41,105 bases of DNA from Gammaproteobacteria bacterium HGW-Gammaproteobacteria-3 (GTDB lineage Bacteria; Pseudomonadota; Gammaproteobacteria; Methylococcales; Methylomonadaceae). The DNA is taken from assembly GCA_002843155.1 (NCBI GenBank), contig PGZD01000018.1, forward strand, positions 39,370-80,474. Reading direction: 5' to 3'. The position numbers and the translations under genes are program-made. Below are positions 24,110-32,116 of this stretch, piece after piece. Every line of letters starts with the position of its first letter. Position 1 is the first letter of the stretch. A model generated the notes under the pieces. It saw nothing but the letters and a program-made list of their open reading frames with translations, had not been told where the DNA came from and ran no database searches.

Positions 24110-24916
24110 TTAACATTCATCTGCCGTTTGCGCATAAATAGCTTGCGCATCAGTCTGTTGATCCAGCAACACAAGACTGTCTTCCAACCAACGGATCAAT
24201 AAGATTTGTCCGTTTGTCTCTTCAACCAACGCCGTGCAACTTTCTACCCAATCCCCGCAATTACAATAGGTTTTACCAAAATCCATGTCGGCGATGTCGG
24301 CGTGATGAATATGGCCGCAAATAATGCCGTCCACCTTCTTTTTCTGGGCTTCCAGACTCAGAATATGTTGATAGCTGTCCATGAAACTGACGATATTTTT
24401 GACTTTGTGCTTCAAATAAGCGGACAGGGACCAGTATTTAAAACCCAGGCGGGTGCGCACGATGTTGAACCAGCGGTTGACCAGCAACAACACCTCATAA
24501 GCCTCGCTGCCGATATAAGCCAGGCTTTTGTTGTGGCAGACGATGCTGTCGAATTCATCACCGTGCAACACCAAAAACTTGCGGCCGTCCGCAGTCTTGT
24601 GAATGGCGTTCAACTGAATATCGATACCGTTAAAATGCATACCCGCGTGTTTGCGAAAGATTTCATCATGATTGCCGGGTATATAAATCACACGCGTGCC
24701 GTTTTTAGCTTTATTGATAACCCGCTGTACAATATCGCTGTGCAGCATCGGCCAGTACATACCGGTTTTAAATTTCCACAAGTCAATAATATCGCCCACC
24801 AGATACAAGGTATCGGATTCGGTATGGTCTAAAAAGTCCCTCAAATATTCGGCTTTGCAACCTTTGGTGCCCAAATGCGTATCGGAAATCCAGATCGAAC
24901 GATAATGCAGTTTCAT
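24110..24916 (-). CDS. plcP: PlcP-type phospholipase C (metallophosphoesterase)
   Basis: This 268-residue calcineurin-like metallophosphoesterase resembles PlcP, the phosphate-starvation phospholipase C that releases diacylglycerol from phospholipids in several Proteobacteria. Metal-site motifs are ISDTHLG (DxH), YLVGDIIDLW (GDxxD), YIPGNHDEIF (GNHD), FLVLHGDEFD and ICGHIHHA (GHxHxA). The C-terminal DWVESCTALVEE and the central YWSLSAYLKHKVKN fit PlcP better than LpxH, which is shorter. Annotation pipelines often call such proteins UDP-2,3-diacylglucosamine diphosphatase, and that remains the alternative. ATG 24916 is preceded by AGAGG; a TTG at 24925 is also in frame. It has its own Pho-type promoter and neighbours a PAP2 phosphatase and a glycosyltransferase. 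Confidence 0.8.
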   Translation of the reverse strand: MKLHYRSIWISDTHLGTKGCKAEYLRDFLDHTESDTLYLVGDIIDLWKFKTGMYWPMLHSDIVQRVINKAKNGTRVIYIPGNHDEIFRKHAGMHFNGIDIQLNAIHKTADGRKFLVLHGDEFDSIVCHNKSLAYIGSEAYEVLLLVNRWFNIVRTRLGFKYWSLSAYLKHKVKNIVSFMDSYQHILSLEAQKKKVDGIICGHIHHADIADMDFGKTYCNCGDWVESCTALVEETNGQILLIRWLEDSLVLLDQQTDAQAIYAQTADEC

Positions 24917-24989
24917 ATTGATCAAACCTCTGTTTACTGGTCAGTAGATAGATATACCTCAAGCAGTTTCAAGCACATAACATACCGGG

Positions 24990-25034
24990 TAATTATTACA
25001 GCAAGTTAACTGTTGCATGACGGTTACATGAAAG
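24990..25034 (-). promoter_or_regulatory. PhoB-type box before plcP
   Basis: On the minus strand three half-sites are 11 bases apart: CTTTCAT (25034-25028), CCGTCAT (25023-25017) and a weaker CAGTTAA (25012-25006). The first two match the CTGTCAT half-site at 6 of 7 positions. An AT-rich -10 region follows (TAATAAT at 24998-24992, or TAATTA at 24995-24990, 10 bases after the third half-site). Transcription would start near 24983, about 65 bases before the plcP start. Confidence 0.68.
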
Positions 25035-25162
25035 TTTTGATCCGATCCCGGCGTTGTCAAACACTAAATTTCGGATTACGGACACACAATCACACACTGG
25101 ATTTGCTTAAATGGTGGATTGTTTTAAAGTAAGCGCTCCGGCAACAAGAAAAGGTGGTAATC

Positions 25163-26032
25163 GTGAAAAGGTATGATTTGACAGAAAGAAAACGCCCCTG
25201 GGGCACAATATTTATACTTTTGCTTGTGATGGCGACTTTTGGCGTCGGCGCCTGGCTTTATTACAAGCCGCAAAAACCCGACGAAACCGGTAGCAAGACA
25301 CAAGAATTGCCGGTGCCCAAAATCAGCAAAGAACCGATTGTTCAGAAAGATACGCTATCTGAAAACAAAGCATCCTTATCGACGCAGGATGAATCGGCTG
25401 CTTCAACTACGCCCCTGGCGCCCACCGATGCAAGGCCGCTCATTTTACCTGCACTTGAAAGCAGCGACAGTTTGTTCCGCACCAAGATGACAGAACTTTC
25501 TCCAGAGCTGGCCCCTTGGTTAAACACGGATGCCTTGATCAGAAAAACACTTGTTATTGTCAACGATTTTGCCCAGGGCCAAAGGCTGTATCAGCACATG
25601 CAATCTTTTAAACTGTCGGAACCTTTTGCGGCGAAACAGGATGAGCAAGGGCTTTATATCACCAGCAAGAGTTATCAGCGTTATAATGCGCTGACGCAAG
25701 CGCTGGACGCCATCAATGTGCAGTCGGCACTGGCCTTTTATAAGGCTATCAAGCCTTTGAGTGAGCAGGTTTTCGCCGGATTCAATTACCCGGAAGATTA
25801 CCGGCTTGACGATATTGTCAAAAAAGCGTCCGCCGAAATTCTGGCCGCGCCCATCGTGGACGGACGCATCGACTTGGTGCGGACTTCGGTTAATTATAAA
25901 TTCGCCGACAAACAACTCGAAGCACTCAATCCGGTACAAAAACAAATGCTCCGCATGGGGCCGCAAAATACCCGGATTATCCAAAATAAACTACGCCTGC
26001 TGCTGGAAGTTCTGGCCAGCTCGGATGATTGA
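25163..26032 (+). CDS. DUF3014 protein with one membrane anchor
   Basis: This protein of about 289 residues belongs to the DUF3014 family. The start is GTG 25163 (MKRYDLTERKRPWG), with AAGGTGG 5 bases upstream; GTG 25154 is the alternative. One N-terminal membrane helix (FILLLVMATFGVGAWLYY) is followed by a Pro/Thr/Ser-rich spacer to about residue 95. A conserved C-terminal domain (LIRKTLVIVNDFAQG to the end, with YNALTQALDAINVQSALAFY) lies in the periplasm. There is no catalytic motif. It is divergent from plcP across a 246-base gap; the two may share the intergenic region but not the Pho box, which points toward plcP. Confidence 0.8.
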   Translation: MKRYDLTERKRPWGTIFILLLVMATFGVGAWLYYKPQKPDETGSKTQELPVPKISKEPIVQKDTLSENKASLSTQDESAASTTPLAPTDARPLILPALESSDSLFRTKMTELSPELAPWLNTDALIRKTLVIVNDFAQGQRLYQHMQSFKLSEPFAAKQDEQGLYITSKSYQRYNALTQALDAINVQSALAFYKAIKPLSEQVFAGFNYPEDYRLDDIVKKASAEILAAPIVDGRIDLVRTSVNYKFADKQLEALNPVQKQMLRMGPQNTRIIQNKLRLLLEVLASSDD

Positions 26033-26085
26033 TATACGACACACGCCACATTCACGTTTTTTAATCCCTTTACAGACCGGAACAA

Positions 26086-27468
26086 ATGACAAAAAATAGA
26101 CACTATGACGTAGTTGACGCAAGACTATCGCCTGAAGGCCATCTGGCAGTGCTTTCCAGAAGCGAAGTCAATAACTTACTGGATACCAGCCAGGGCGGAC
26201 TGTACCGCTTATTGCATTGTTGCGCCTTGGCGGTGCTCAATTGCGGCAATTATATGGATGACGGCAAAGAACTGATGGAACGCTACCGGGACTTTGAAAT
26301 ACGCCTCATTCAGGAAGAGCGCGGCATTAAACTCGAAGTCAAGGGCGCGCCAGCCAATGCCTTTGTCGATGGCCAGATGATAAAAGGCATTAAAGAACAT
26401 CTGTTTGCCGTATTACGGGATGTCGCCTATGTCAGTGCCGAAATCAAAGATAATCCAAAATTCGATCTGGAAAACTCGGAAGGCGTAACCAACGCCGTCT
26501 TTCATATTCTGCGCAACGCCAATGTCGTGCATTCGCAAACGGAACCTAAACTGGTCGTGTGTTGGGGCGGCCATTCCATTTCCAGGGAAGAATATGATTA
26601 CACCAAGGAAGTGGGTTATCAGCTTGGCCTCAGGGAGCTCAATATCTGCACCGGCTGCGGACCCGGCGCCATGAAAGGTCCGATGAAAGGCGCAACCATA
26701 GGTCATGCCAAGCAAAGAATTGTCAAAGGCCGCTATCTGGGTATTACCGAACCCGGCATTATCGCCGCTGAATCACCCAATCCGATTGTCAATGACCTGG
26801 TAATTTTGCCGGATATAGAAAAGCGTCTGGAAGCTTTTGTCCGGGTTGGGCACGGGATAGTCGTGTTCCCCGGAGGCGCCGGAACGGCGGAGGAAATTCT
26901 GTATTTGCTGGGAATTTTACTGCATCCTGAAAACGCCGACATTCCGTTTCCGTTAATTTTCAGTGGACCGCAATCGGCGGAAAATTATTTCAAGCAAATC
27001 AACCAATTCATCGGCGACACACTGGGACTTGAAGCCCAGCAGCGTTATCGGGTCATTATCAATGATCCGGGCCGTGTCGCGCGGGAAATGAAAGAGGGCA
27101 TAAAACAAGTGCGAGAATACCGAAAAAACAAGGACGATGCTTATTATTTCAACTGGTCTTTGAAAATCAGCCCTGAATTCCAGCAGCCTTTTATCCCCAC
27201 ACACGCCAACATGAGTAATCTGCAACTGCATAAAAACCAGCCGCGCCACGACCTCGCCGCCAATTTAAGGCGGGTTTTTTCCGGCATCGTGGCCGGCAAT
27301 GTCAAGGAAGACGGCATCCGCGCCATAGAGCAACTCGGCCATTTTGAAATCAAAGGCGATGCGGAGATCATGGAGCCGGTCGATAAACTGCTGACCGCTT
27401 TCGTCACACAGCACCGGATGAAACTGCCGGGCAAGACTTATGTGCCTTGTTATCGGATTGTAAAATAA
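26086..27468 (+). CDS. ppnN: pyrimidine/purine nucleotide 5'-monophosphate nucleosidase PpnN
   Basis: PpnN (YgdH) hydrolyses nucleoside monophosphates to base and ribose 5-phosphate and is activated by (p)ppGpp in E. coli. The 460-residue protein has an N-terminal DUF4478-like domain, the LOG/lysine-decarboxylase-like Rossmann core with ICTGCGPGAMKGPMKGA and the hallmark VFPGGAGTAEEILYLLGILL (PGGxGTxxE), and a C-terminal DUF3412 domain. Length and order match E. coli PpnN (454 residues). ATG 26086 is the first in-frame Met and fits the family start. It appears to be monocistronic. Confidence 0.93.
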   Translation: MTKNRHYDVVDARLSPEGHLAVLSRSEVNNLLDTSQGGLYRLLHCCALAVLNCGNYMDDGKELMERYRDFEIRLIQEERGIKLEVKGAPANAFVDGQMIKGIKEHLFAVLRDVAYVSAEIKDNPKFDLENSEGVTNAVFHILRNANVVHSQTEPKLVVCWGGHSISREEYDYTKEVGYQLGLRELNICTGCGPGAMKGPMKGATIGHAKQRIVKGRYLGITEPGIIAAESPNPIVNDLVILPDIEKRLEAFVRVGHGIVVFPGGAGTAEEILYLLGILLHPENADIPFPLIFSGPQSAENYFKQINQFIGDTLGLEAQQRYRVIINDPGRVAREMKEGIKQVREYRKNKDDAYYFNWSLKISPEFQQPFIPTHANMSNLQLHKNQPRHDLAANLRRVFSGIVAGNVKEDGIRAIEQLGHFEIKGDAEIMEPVDKLLTAFVTQHRMKLPGKTYVPCYRIVK

Positions 27469-27516
27469 AAACGGGGGACGGCGGCGGCCTTGCCCATCGA
27501 AAAAAGTCGCTGCCTG

Positions 27517-27894
27517 CTAATCGACAATTTTAACCAGCCAGCCATCACTGCCCTGGCATTGACTTGGGCCTTCAGCTTTAATACTGATTCTTGCGTAAGT
27601 ATTGTGCAACGTAGAGGGGAGATGCCCCGTGACCTGATAAAACGCCTTGGTTTTGACTATATTGATTTTAACAGCTTGCTGTTTTACCGTGACTTCGATG
27701 CTTTCAGGATAAGTAGCGGCCGAGGCCACAAAAGAAAACGCCGATTGCGCCGCTACTTCGGACTTATCGGCAGGCATGAATTGGGAAAACTTCGGTTTGG
27801 TGCATGATCGGGTACTGCTGCTACTGCCGTAGGCCCAGACATTAGCCGTCACCGCCATCCCTATCAGCATCAGAAAAAAACAGTGCAATTTCAT
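27517..27894 (-). CDS. small exported protein of unknown function
   Basis: This 125-residue protein has a signal peptide (MKLHCFFLMLIGMAVTANVW, cleavage after VWA). The mature part starts YGSSSSTRSCTKPKFSQFMP and continues with strand-rich sequence (VTVKQQAVKINIVKT, YARISIKAEGPSQCQG). Two Cys in the mature part could pair. Its 3' end converges on ppnN with a 48-base gap. The strand pattern would fit a small immunoglobulin-like domain, but I recognise no family. It is followed on the minus strand by no other gene before ppnN and preceded by the next small gene at a 33-base gap, so the two may be cotranscribed. Confidence 0.65.
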   Translation of the reverse strand: MKLHCFFLMLIGMAVTANVWAYGSSSSTRSCTKPKFSQFMPADKSEVAAQSAFSFVASAATYPESIEVTVKQQAVKINIVKTKAFYQVTGHLPSTLHNTYARISIKAEGPSQCQGSDGWLVKIVD

Positions 27895-27927
27895 GATTAT
27901 CGCATCCTATGTTGGAATAAAATATGT

Positions 27928-28281
27928 TCAGCCGTGAAAAAGTTTTGCCAATAAACCGCCATCGTTTTGAATATGTTCGAGTTGTTTACGCGCCAATTGC
28001 CCGAATTCGGAATCGGCTTCCTTAACGAGGATTTGTTCCAGCACAGACTGGCTTTTTTTATCCAGTAACTCAATGGCATGACGCCTTACCGAAGGATAAT
28101 GCGCGTTTAGCGCCGCCAACTCCCGAAGATAAGTATTCGCTTCCTGGAGTTGCTTCAAGATGACTTTTTCAGGATCATCGGTAAAAAGATCACGCACCAG
28201 ATTGCCGTACTGCGTTTGTACACGAGCTACATCCCGCAAATCGGCTTTGGCAGGTTCCGTAGGGTCGTCGCAGCAGCTCAT
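27928..28281 (-). CDS. small helical cytoplasmic protein, uncharacterised
   Basis: This protein of 117 residues starts at ATG 28281 (MSCCDDPTEPAKADLRD) with GAGG 8 bases upstream; the frame extends to 28314 without better signals. It begins with a Cys-Cys-Asp-Asp motif and is then helical, ending ADSEFGQLARKQLEHIQNDG and LLAKLFHG. The helix pairs (NTYLRELAALNAHYPSVRRH, AIELLDKKSQSVLEQIL) look like short HEAT-type repeats. The CC pair might bind metal, but this is a guess. It is probably cotranscribed with the exported protein downstream. Confidence 0.65.
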   Translation of the reverse strand: MSCCDDPTEPAKADLRDVARVQTQYGNLVRDLFTDDPEKVILKQLQEANTYLRELAALNAHYPSVRRHAIELLDKKSQSVLEQILVKEADSEFGQLARKQLEHIQNDGGLLAKLFHG

Positions 28282-28663
28282 ATCGCAATCCTCATCAGAA
28301 TCAAAAGCCAACAAAATATCTTTGGCTTAAAAAAAACAGCAGTAAAGTGTTCATTAAATGTGCCAAGCTATTTCATAACATGACTCACAGCCATTTGTCC
28401 AACCCTTTTAATATTCAAATCTGCTGAACTTTGTTTTACACCTCTCTCGCTTCAAATTTTGGTTTTGATGCGACATCGGGGAATGTTTAACAAAGGTTTA
28501 GACAGTCGGGATGCAGCCTAATGCCTTCCTGGGGGGTTAACTTCATACCCGTTGAATATAAAGTAAAACTAACGTCCTTATTTCTGTATCTACGAATGCT
28601 TTTTTCCAAAAGCAATGTTAGAATTCCCGTCAGCCCCTGATTTAAAATATTAGTAGAGAACGG
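28282..28663. other. divergent intergenic region before minC
   Basis: This stretch of about 380 bases separates the minus-strand small gene at 28281 from minC at 28664 and should hold both promoters. It is AT-rich at both ends. A TTAGAAT at 28617-28623 could act as a -10 for minC, but I could not find a convincing -35. No repeat, RNA gene or Pho-type box was recognised. A 65-residue minus-strand frame at 28487-28684 has no coding character. Confidence 0.4.
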
Positions 28664-29389
28664 ATGTCGATCGAAAGTCATCAAAAACCCGCAATAGAGT
28701 TTAAGAGCAGCACTGTTACTGTACCTATGCTTGTGCCAAGTATTCAGGATTTAACCGTCATCGAACACCAATTGCTGGAAAAGATCAAGCAGGCGCCTGA
28801 GTTTTTCAAAAACTCACCTTTGCTACTTGACCTGCAAGAGTTGAATAAACAACATCCCGACCCCGACATCTCACTTATCATCGAGCTATTGCGGCAACTC
28901 CATTTATTACCTATAGGTATTCGCGGCGGCACCGAAAAACAGAATGCGGCGGCCTTGAGCATGAATATCCCCAAGCTGTCGTCGCAAACCAGCTTGCATC
29001 ACGAACCTGTGCAAAAAGCCAAAATAGTGCCCGAAGAACAAACACCGGAACCAGCCGAACCCCACATAACCACCCGGATAGCCACGCAGCCGGTCCGTTC
29101 GGGGCAACGGCTCTATGCTCAAGGCGATCTTATCGTGCTGGCCCAGGTCAGCGCCGGAGCGGAAATTATGGCCGAAGGCAACATTCATGTTTATGGTACA
29201 CTCAGAGGCCGGGCGTTAGCGGGTGTACAAGGTGATACCGAAGCGCGTATATTCTGCTCCGATCTACAGGCCGAACTTGTTTCCGTTGCCGGTAATTACA
29301 AAATAAGCGAAGATATTGATGAATCGGTGCGCGGCAAACCGGTACAGATCTATCTCAATGATAAGGCTTTAATCATTCAGGATTTATAA
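28664..29389 (+). CDS. minC: septum site-determining protein MinC
   Basis: MinC inhibits FtsZ assembly away from midcell. The 241-residue protein has a variable N-terminal FtsZ-inhibiting domain (IEFKSSTVTVPMLVP), a Pro/Glu-rich linker (about residues 115-142), and the C-terminal beta-helix domain with RSGQRLYAQGDLIVLAQVSA, GAEIMAEGNIHVYGTLRGRA and ARIFCSDLQAELVSVAG. The RSGQ and RGRALAG motifs bind MinD. It is first in minC-minD-minE. Confidence 0.95.
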   Translation: MSIESHQKPAIEFKSSTVTVPMLVPSIQDLTVIEHQLLEKIKQAPEFFKNSPLLLDLQELNKQHPDPDISLIIELLRQLHLLPIGIRGGTEKQNAAALSMNIPKLSSQTSLHHEPVQKAKIVPEEQTPEPAEPHITTRIATQPVRSGQRLYAQGDLIVLAQVSAGAEIMAEGNIHVYGTLRGRALAGVQGDTEARIFCSDLQAELVSVAGNYKISEDIDESVRGKPVQIYLNDKALIIQDL

Positions 29390-29420
29390 TTTTCTACTGT
29401 CTCTTCAGGAGGACAAGCAC

Positions 29421-30233
29421 TTGGCTAGAATCATCGTCGTAACATCTGGAAAAGGCGGAGTCGGCAAAACCACAACCAGCGCCGCCATTGCGATGGGACT
29501 CGCAAAAAAAGGGCATAGAACTGCGGTTATCGATTTCGATGTAGGCTTGCGCAACCTGGATTTGATCATGGGGTGCGAGCGCCGCGTTGTTTATGACTTT
29601 ATCAACGTTATCAACGAGGAAGCCACGCTTAACCAGGCTTTGATTCGCGACAAGCGCTGCAATCAACTGTACATCCTGCCCGCCTCGCAGACGCGCGACA
29701 AAGACGCACTGACACAGGAAGGCGTGGGCAAAGTGCTGGAAAACCTGGCCAAGGATTTTAAGTATATCGTCTGTGATTCTCCGGCCGGCATAGAAAAAGG
29801 CGCTCATTTGGCGATGTACTATGCCGATGACGCGTTTGTGGTGACCAATCCCGAAGTGTCCTCGGTCAGAGATTCCGACCGTATGCTGGGCCTGTTGTCC
29901 AGCAAATCCAAGCGAGCCGAAAACAACGAAGAGCCGATCAAAGAATACCTGCTGTTGACACGTTATTCGCCTGACCGGGTCAAACTGGGCGAAATGCTGA
30001 GCGTCGATGATGTGCAGGAAATTTTGTCCTTGCATCTGTTGGGCGTGATTCCTGAATCCAAATCGGTATTGAATGCTTCGAACTCGGGCGTCCCTGTGAT
30101 TCTCGACGACAAAAGCGACGCAGGTCAGGCCTATGAAGATATCGTAGCCCGTTATTTAGGTGAAGATAAACCGCATCGGTTTATTGAGGTGGATAAAAAA
30201 GGTCTTTTTGGAAAATTGTTCGGAGGGAAATAA
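29421..30233 (+). CDS. minD: septum site-determining ATPase MinD
   Basis: MinD is a membrane-binding ATPase that recruits MinC and oscillates with MinE. The start is TTG 29421, supported by a strong AGGAGGA 7 bases upstream and by the N-terminus [18 protein letters not shown], which holds the deviant Walker A motif. [20 protein letters not shown] and the C-terminal amphipathic membrane-targeting helix ([11 protein letters not shown]) are present. Length (270) equals E. coli. The TAA stop overlaps the minE ATG by one base. Confidence 0.97.
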   Translation: MARIIVVTSGKGGVGKTTTSAAIAMGLAKKGHRTAVIDFDVGLRNLDLIMGCERRVVYDFINVINEEATLNQALIRDKRCNQLYILPASQTRDKDALTQEGVGKVLENLAKDFKYIVCDSPAGIEKGAHLAMYYADDAFVVTNPEVSSVRDSDRMLGLLSSKSKRAENNEEPIKEYLLLTRYSPDRVKLGEMLSVDDVQEILSLHLLGVIPESKSVLNASNSGVPVILDDKSDAGQAYEDIVARYLGEDKPHRFIEVDKKGLFGKLFGGK

Positions 30234-30499
30234 TGAGCTTACTCGATTATTTTAAAACCAACAAGCCCAACTCGGCATCGGTCGCTAAAGAAAGGCTGCA
30301 AATCCTGGTTGCGCATGAACGCTCTTCGCAAAACAGACCGTCTTATCTGCCGCAATTACAAAAAGAATTACTCGAAGTCATCCGCAAATATGTCAATGTC
30401 GAGCAGGATGCCATTTCTGTCAATTTTGAACAGGACGATGACCAGGAAATACTCGAACTCAATATTATTTTACCCGATGATCACAACAAAGCTCCTTGA
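30233..30499 (+). CDS. minE: cell division topological specificity factor MinE
   Basis: MinE stimulates MinD ATPase and sets the pole-to-pole oscillation. The 88-residue protein has the N-terminal membrane-targeting MSLLDYF, the MinD-binding helix [16 protein letters not shown] and a C-terminal beta-rich dimer domain. The start overlaps the minD stop, with GGAGGG upstream. Confidence 0.96.
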   Translation: MSLLDYFKTNKPNSASVAKERLQILVAHERSSQNRPSYLPQLQKELLEVIRKYVNVEQDAISVNFEQDDDQEILELNIILPDDHNKAP

Positions 30500-30523
30500 A
30501 TCCACAATACTATGGTGAATAAA

Positions 30524-30721
30524 ATGACTAAGACTATTGGACATGCCGCTGGAAAAATATGGCAGTATCTGGATAAAAACGGCGCCGCCAGCGTCAGCAA
30601 AATCACTAATGAAACCGGCCTGAACAAAAACGATGTTCACCGCGCATTAGGCTGGCTGGCCAGAGAGGAAAAAATTACCTTTGAAACAAGCGGCCGGACA
30701 GAAACCGTATCGGTCATTTAA
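30524..30721 (+). CDS. small winged-helix protein (DUF2582)
   Basis: This protein of 65 residues is a single winged helix-turn-helix domain of the DUF2582 type. The recognition region SVSKITNETGLNKNDVHRAL is followed by GWLAREEKITFE. ATG 30524 is chosen because GGTGA precedes it by 5-6 bases; ATG 30512 adds four residues. It follows minE by 24 bases and may be in the min transcript. It converges on rapZ with only a 13-base gap. Its partner or DNA target is unknown. Confidence 0.82.
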   Translation: MTKTIGHAAGKIWQYLDKNGAASVSKITNETGLNKNDVHRALGWLAREEKITFETSGRTETVSVI

Positions 30722-30734
30722 GTATCAACCGGGG

Positions 30735-31592
30735 CTACAACAACTCCCGATGCCGAATGATCACATGCAGCGACTGTTTTTTAAAATGCCGTGATAACAG
30801 TTCAGCAAGGTAGACGGAGCGGTGCTGGCCGCCGGTGCACCCGATCGCCACCGTTAAATAACTGCGCCCTTCCTTCTCGAACCGGGGCACCCAACGCCCT
30901 AAAAATTGGCAAACATCGGCAAGATAGTGCTGTACATCAGGCTCTTGCTCCAGAAACTCGATCACCGGACGGTCTTTGCCGGTGAAATCACGTAAATCCG
31001 GTATCCAGTAAGGATTGGGAAGAGCCCTCGCATCAAACATGAAATCGGTATCCAGCGGCACGCCGTATTTATAGCCGAATGATTGAAATTGCAGGGAAAT
31101 GTGGCTGATGTTTCTTTCGCCGACCAGGTCTCTGAGCAAGTCGCGCAATTGATGGCCATGTGTACGGCTGGTGTCGATCACCAGACTCGCCATTCTGGCT
31201 ATCGGCTGTAACAGTTTTTTTTCCATGGCCAAGGCTTCCTTGAGCGGCAAATCGAAATCCGTCAAGGGATGCCTGCGCCGCGTTTCGCTATAGCGTTTCA
31301 GTAAAACCGCCTCTTCAGCCTGCATATACAGGACGTCGCAATCGATGCCTTTGCTCCTAATTAATTCGACACAGTTGGAAAAATTGATCAGGCTTTCGCT
31401 CTGATTTCGCGCATCGACGCCTATCGCTGTTTTTTTATAGATTTTATGATCTGCCAGCATGACATGGTTGATAAAATCTTCCAGCATGATGACCGGCAGA
31501 TTATCAATACAGTAATAGCCGCAATCTTCAAGAGTAGCCAAAGCGATACTTTTACCCGACCCTGAAAGCCCGCTGACAATTAATAGTTTCAT
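30735..31592 (-). CDS. rapZ: RNase adapter protein RapZ
   Basis: RapZ binds small RNAs and, in E. coli, guides RNase E to GlmZ to control glucosamine-6-phosphate synthase. The 285-residue protein starts MKLLIVSGLSGSGKSIAL with Walker A at residues 8-15, has a Walker B-like region near IDNLP, and the C-terminal GCTGGQHRSVYLAELL motif. ATG 31592 is the normal family start; further in-frame Met codons (for example 31604) add nothing conserved. It is last in the rpoN-hpf-rapZ cluster. Confidence 0.95.
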   Translation of the reverse strand: MKLLIVSGLSGSGKSIALATLEDCGYYCIDNLPVIMLEDFINHVMLADHKIYKKTAIGVDARNQSESLINFSNCVELIRSKGIDCDVLYMQAEEAVLLKRYSETRRRHPLTDFDLPLKEALAMEKKLLQPIARMASLVIDTSRTHGHQLRDLLRDLVGERNISHISLQFQSFGYKYGVPLDTDFMFDARALPNPYWIPDLRDFTGKDRPVIEFLEQEPDVQHYLADVCQFLGRWVPRFEKEGRSYLTVAIGCTGGQHRSVYLAELLSRHFKKQSLHVIIRHRELL

Positions 31593-31783
31593 AAAACAAG
31601 GCATTGGAAGCGATTGACAAGGAAGCGTCAACCCACAGGATCGACGCTCCCGATGATGCTAGCTTGAAAAAACGCGGAGGGTACCGCATCTATTTTTTCC
31701 TGACGGGTCAATGTCTTTAACAAACACAAGAATCGTTGCTAGTTTTTTATGCGTTTACCCGTCAATATTAAAATGGGACCGTA

Positions 31784-32074
31784 CTAACGATGACTACCGT
31801 TTTTTTCTTTATGTTTGATGATCTGCCGATCCAGTTTATCAACCAGATTATCGATAGCAACATACATATCTTCTTGTGTGTCTTCGGCGAATAGTTTAGC
31901 GCCACTGACCTGTACCGTCGCCTCAGCTTTTTGGTTAAGCTTTTCCACTGTCAGAATAACGTGTACATCCGTCACATTGTCGAAATGCCGTTTTAATTTT
32001 TCAAACTTTGCTTCGACATGATCCTTGAGTGAATCCGTTACCTCTATGTGGTGACCTGTGATACTGATTTGCAT
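31784..32074 (-). CDS. hpf: ribosome hibernation promoting factor HPF
   Basis: This is a short-form HPF/YfiA-type protein of 96 residues that binds the 30S A/P site region to dimerise or silence ribosomes in stationary phase. It begins MQISITGHHIEVTDSLKDHV and continues with typical beta-alpha pattern (KFEKLKRHFDNVTDVHVILT, AEATVQVSGAKLFAEDTQED, DKLDRQIIKHKEK). AAGGAG precedes the start. It lies between rpoN and rapZ. The ptsN gene usually found here is absent. Confidence 0.95.
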   Translation of the reverse strand: MQISITGHHIEVTDSLKDHVEAKFEKLKRHFDNVTDVHVILTVEKLNQKAEATVQVSGAKLFAEDTQEDMYVAIDNLVDKLDRQIIKHKEKNGSHR

Positions 32075-32116
32075 GAAATAAACTCCTTGAGTTATAGCTA
32101 TTGTAATGATCGGGCG

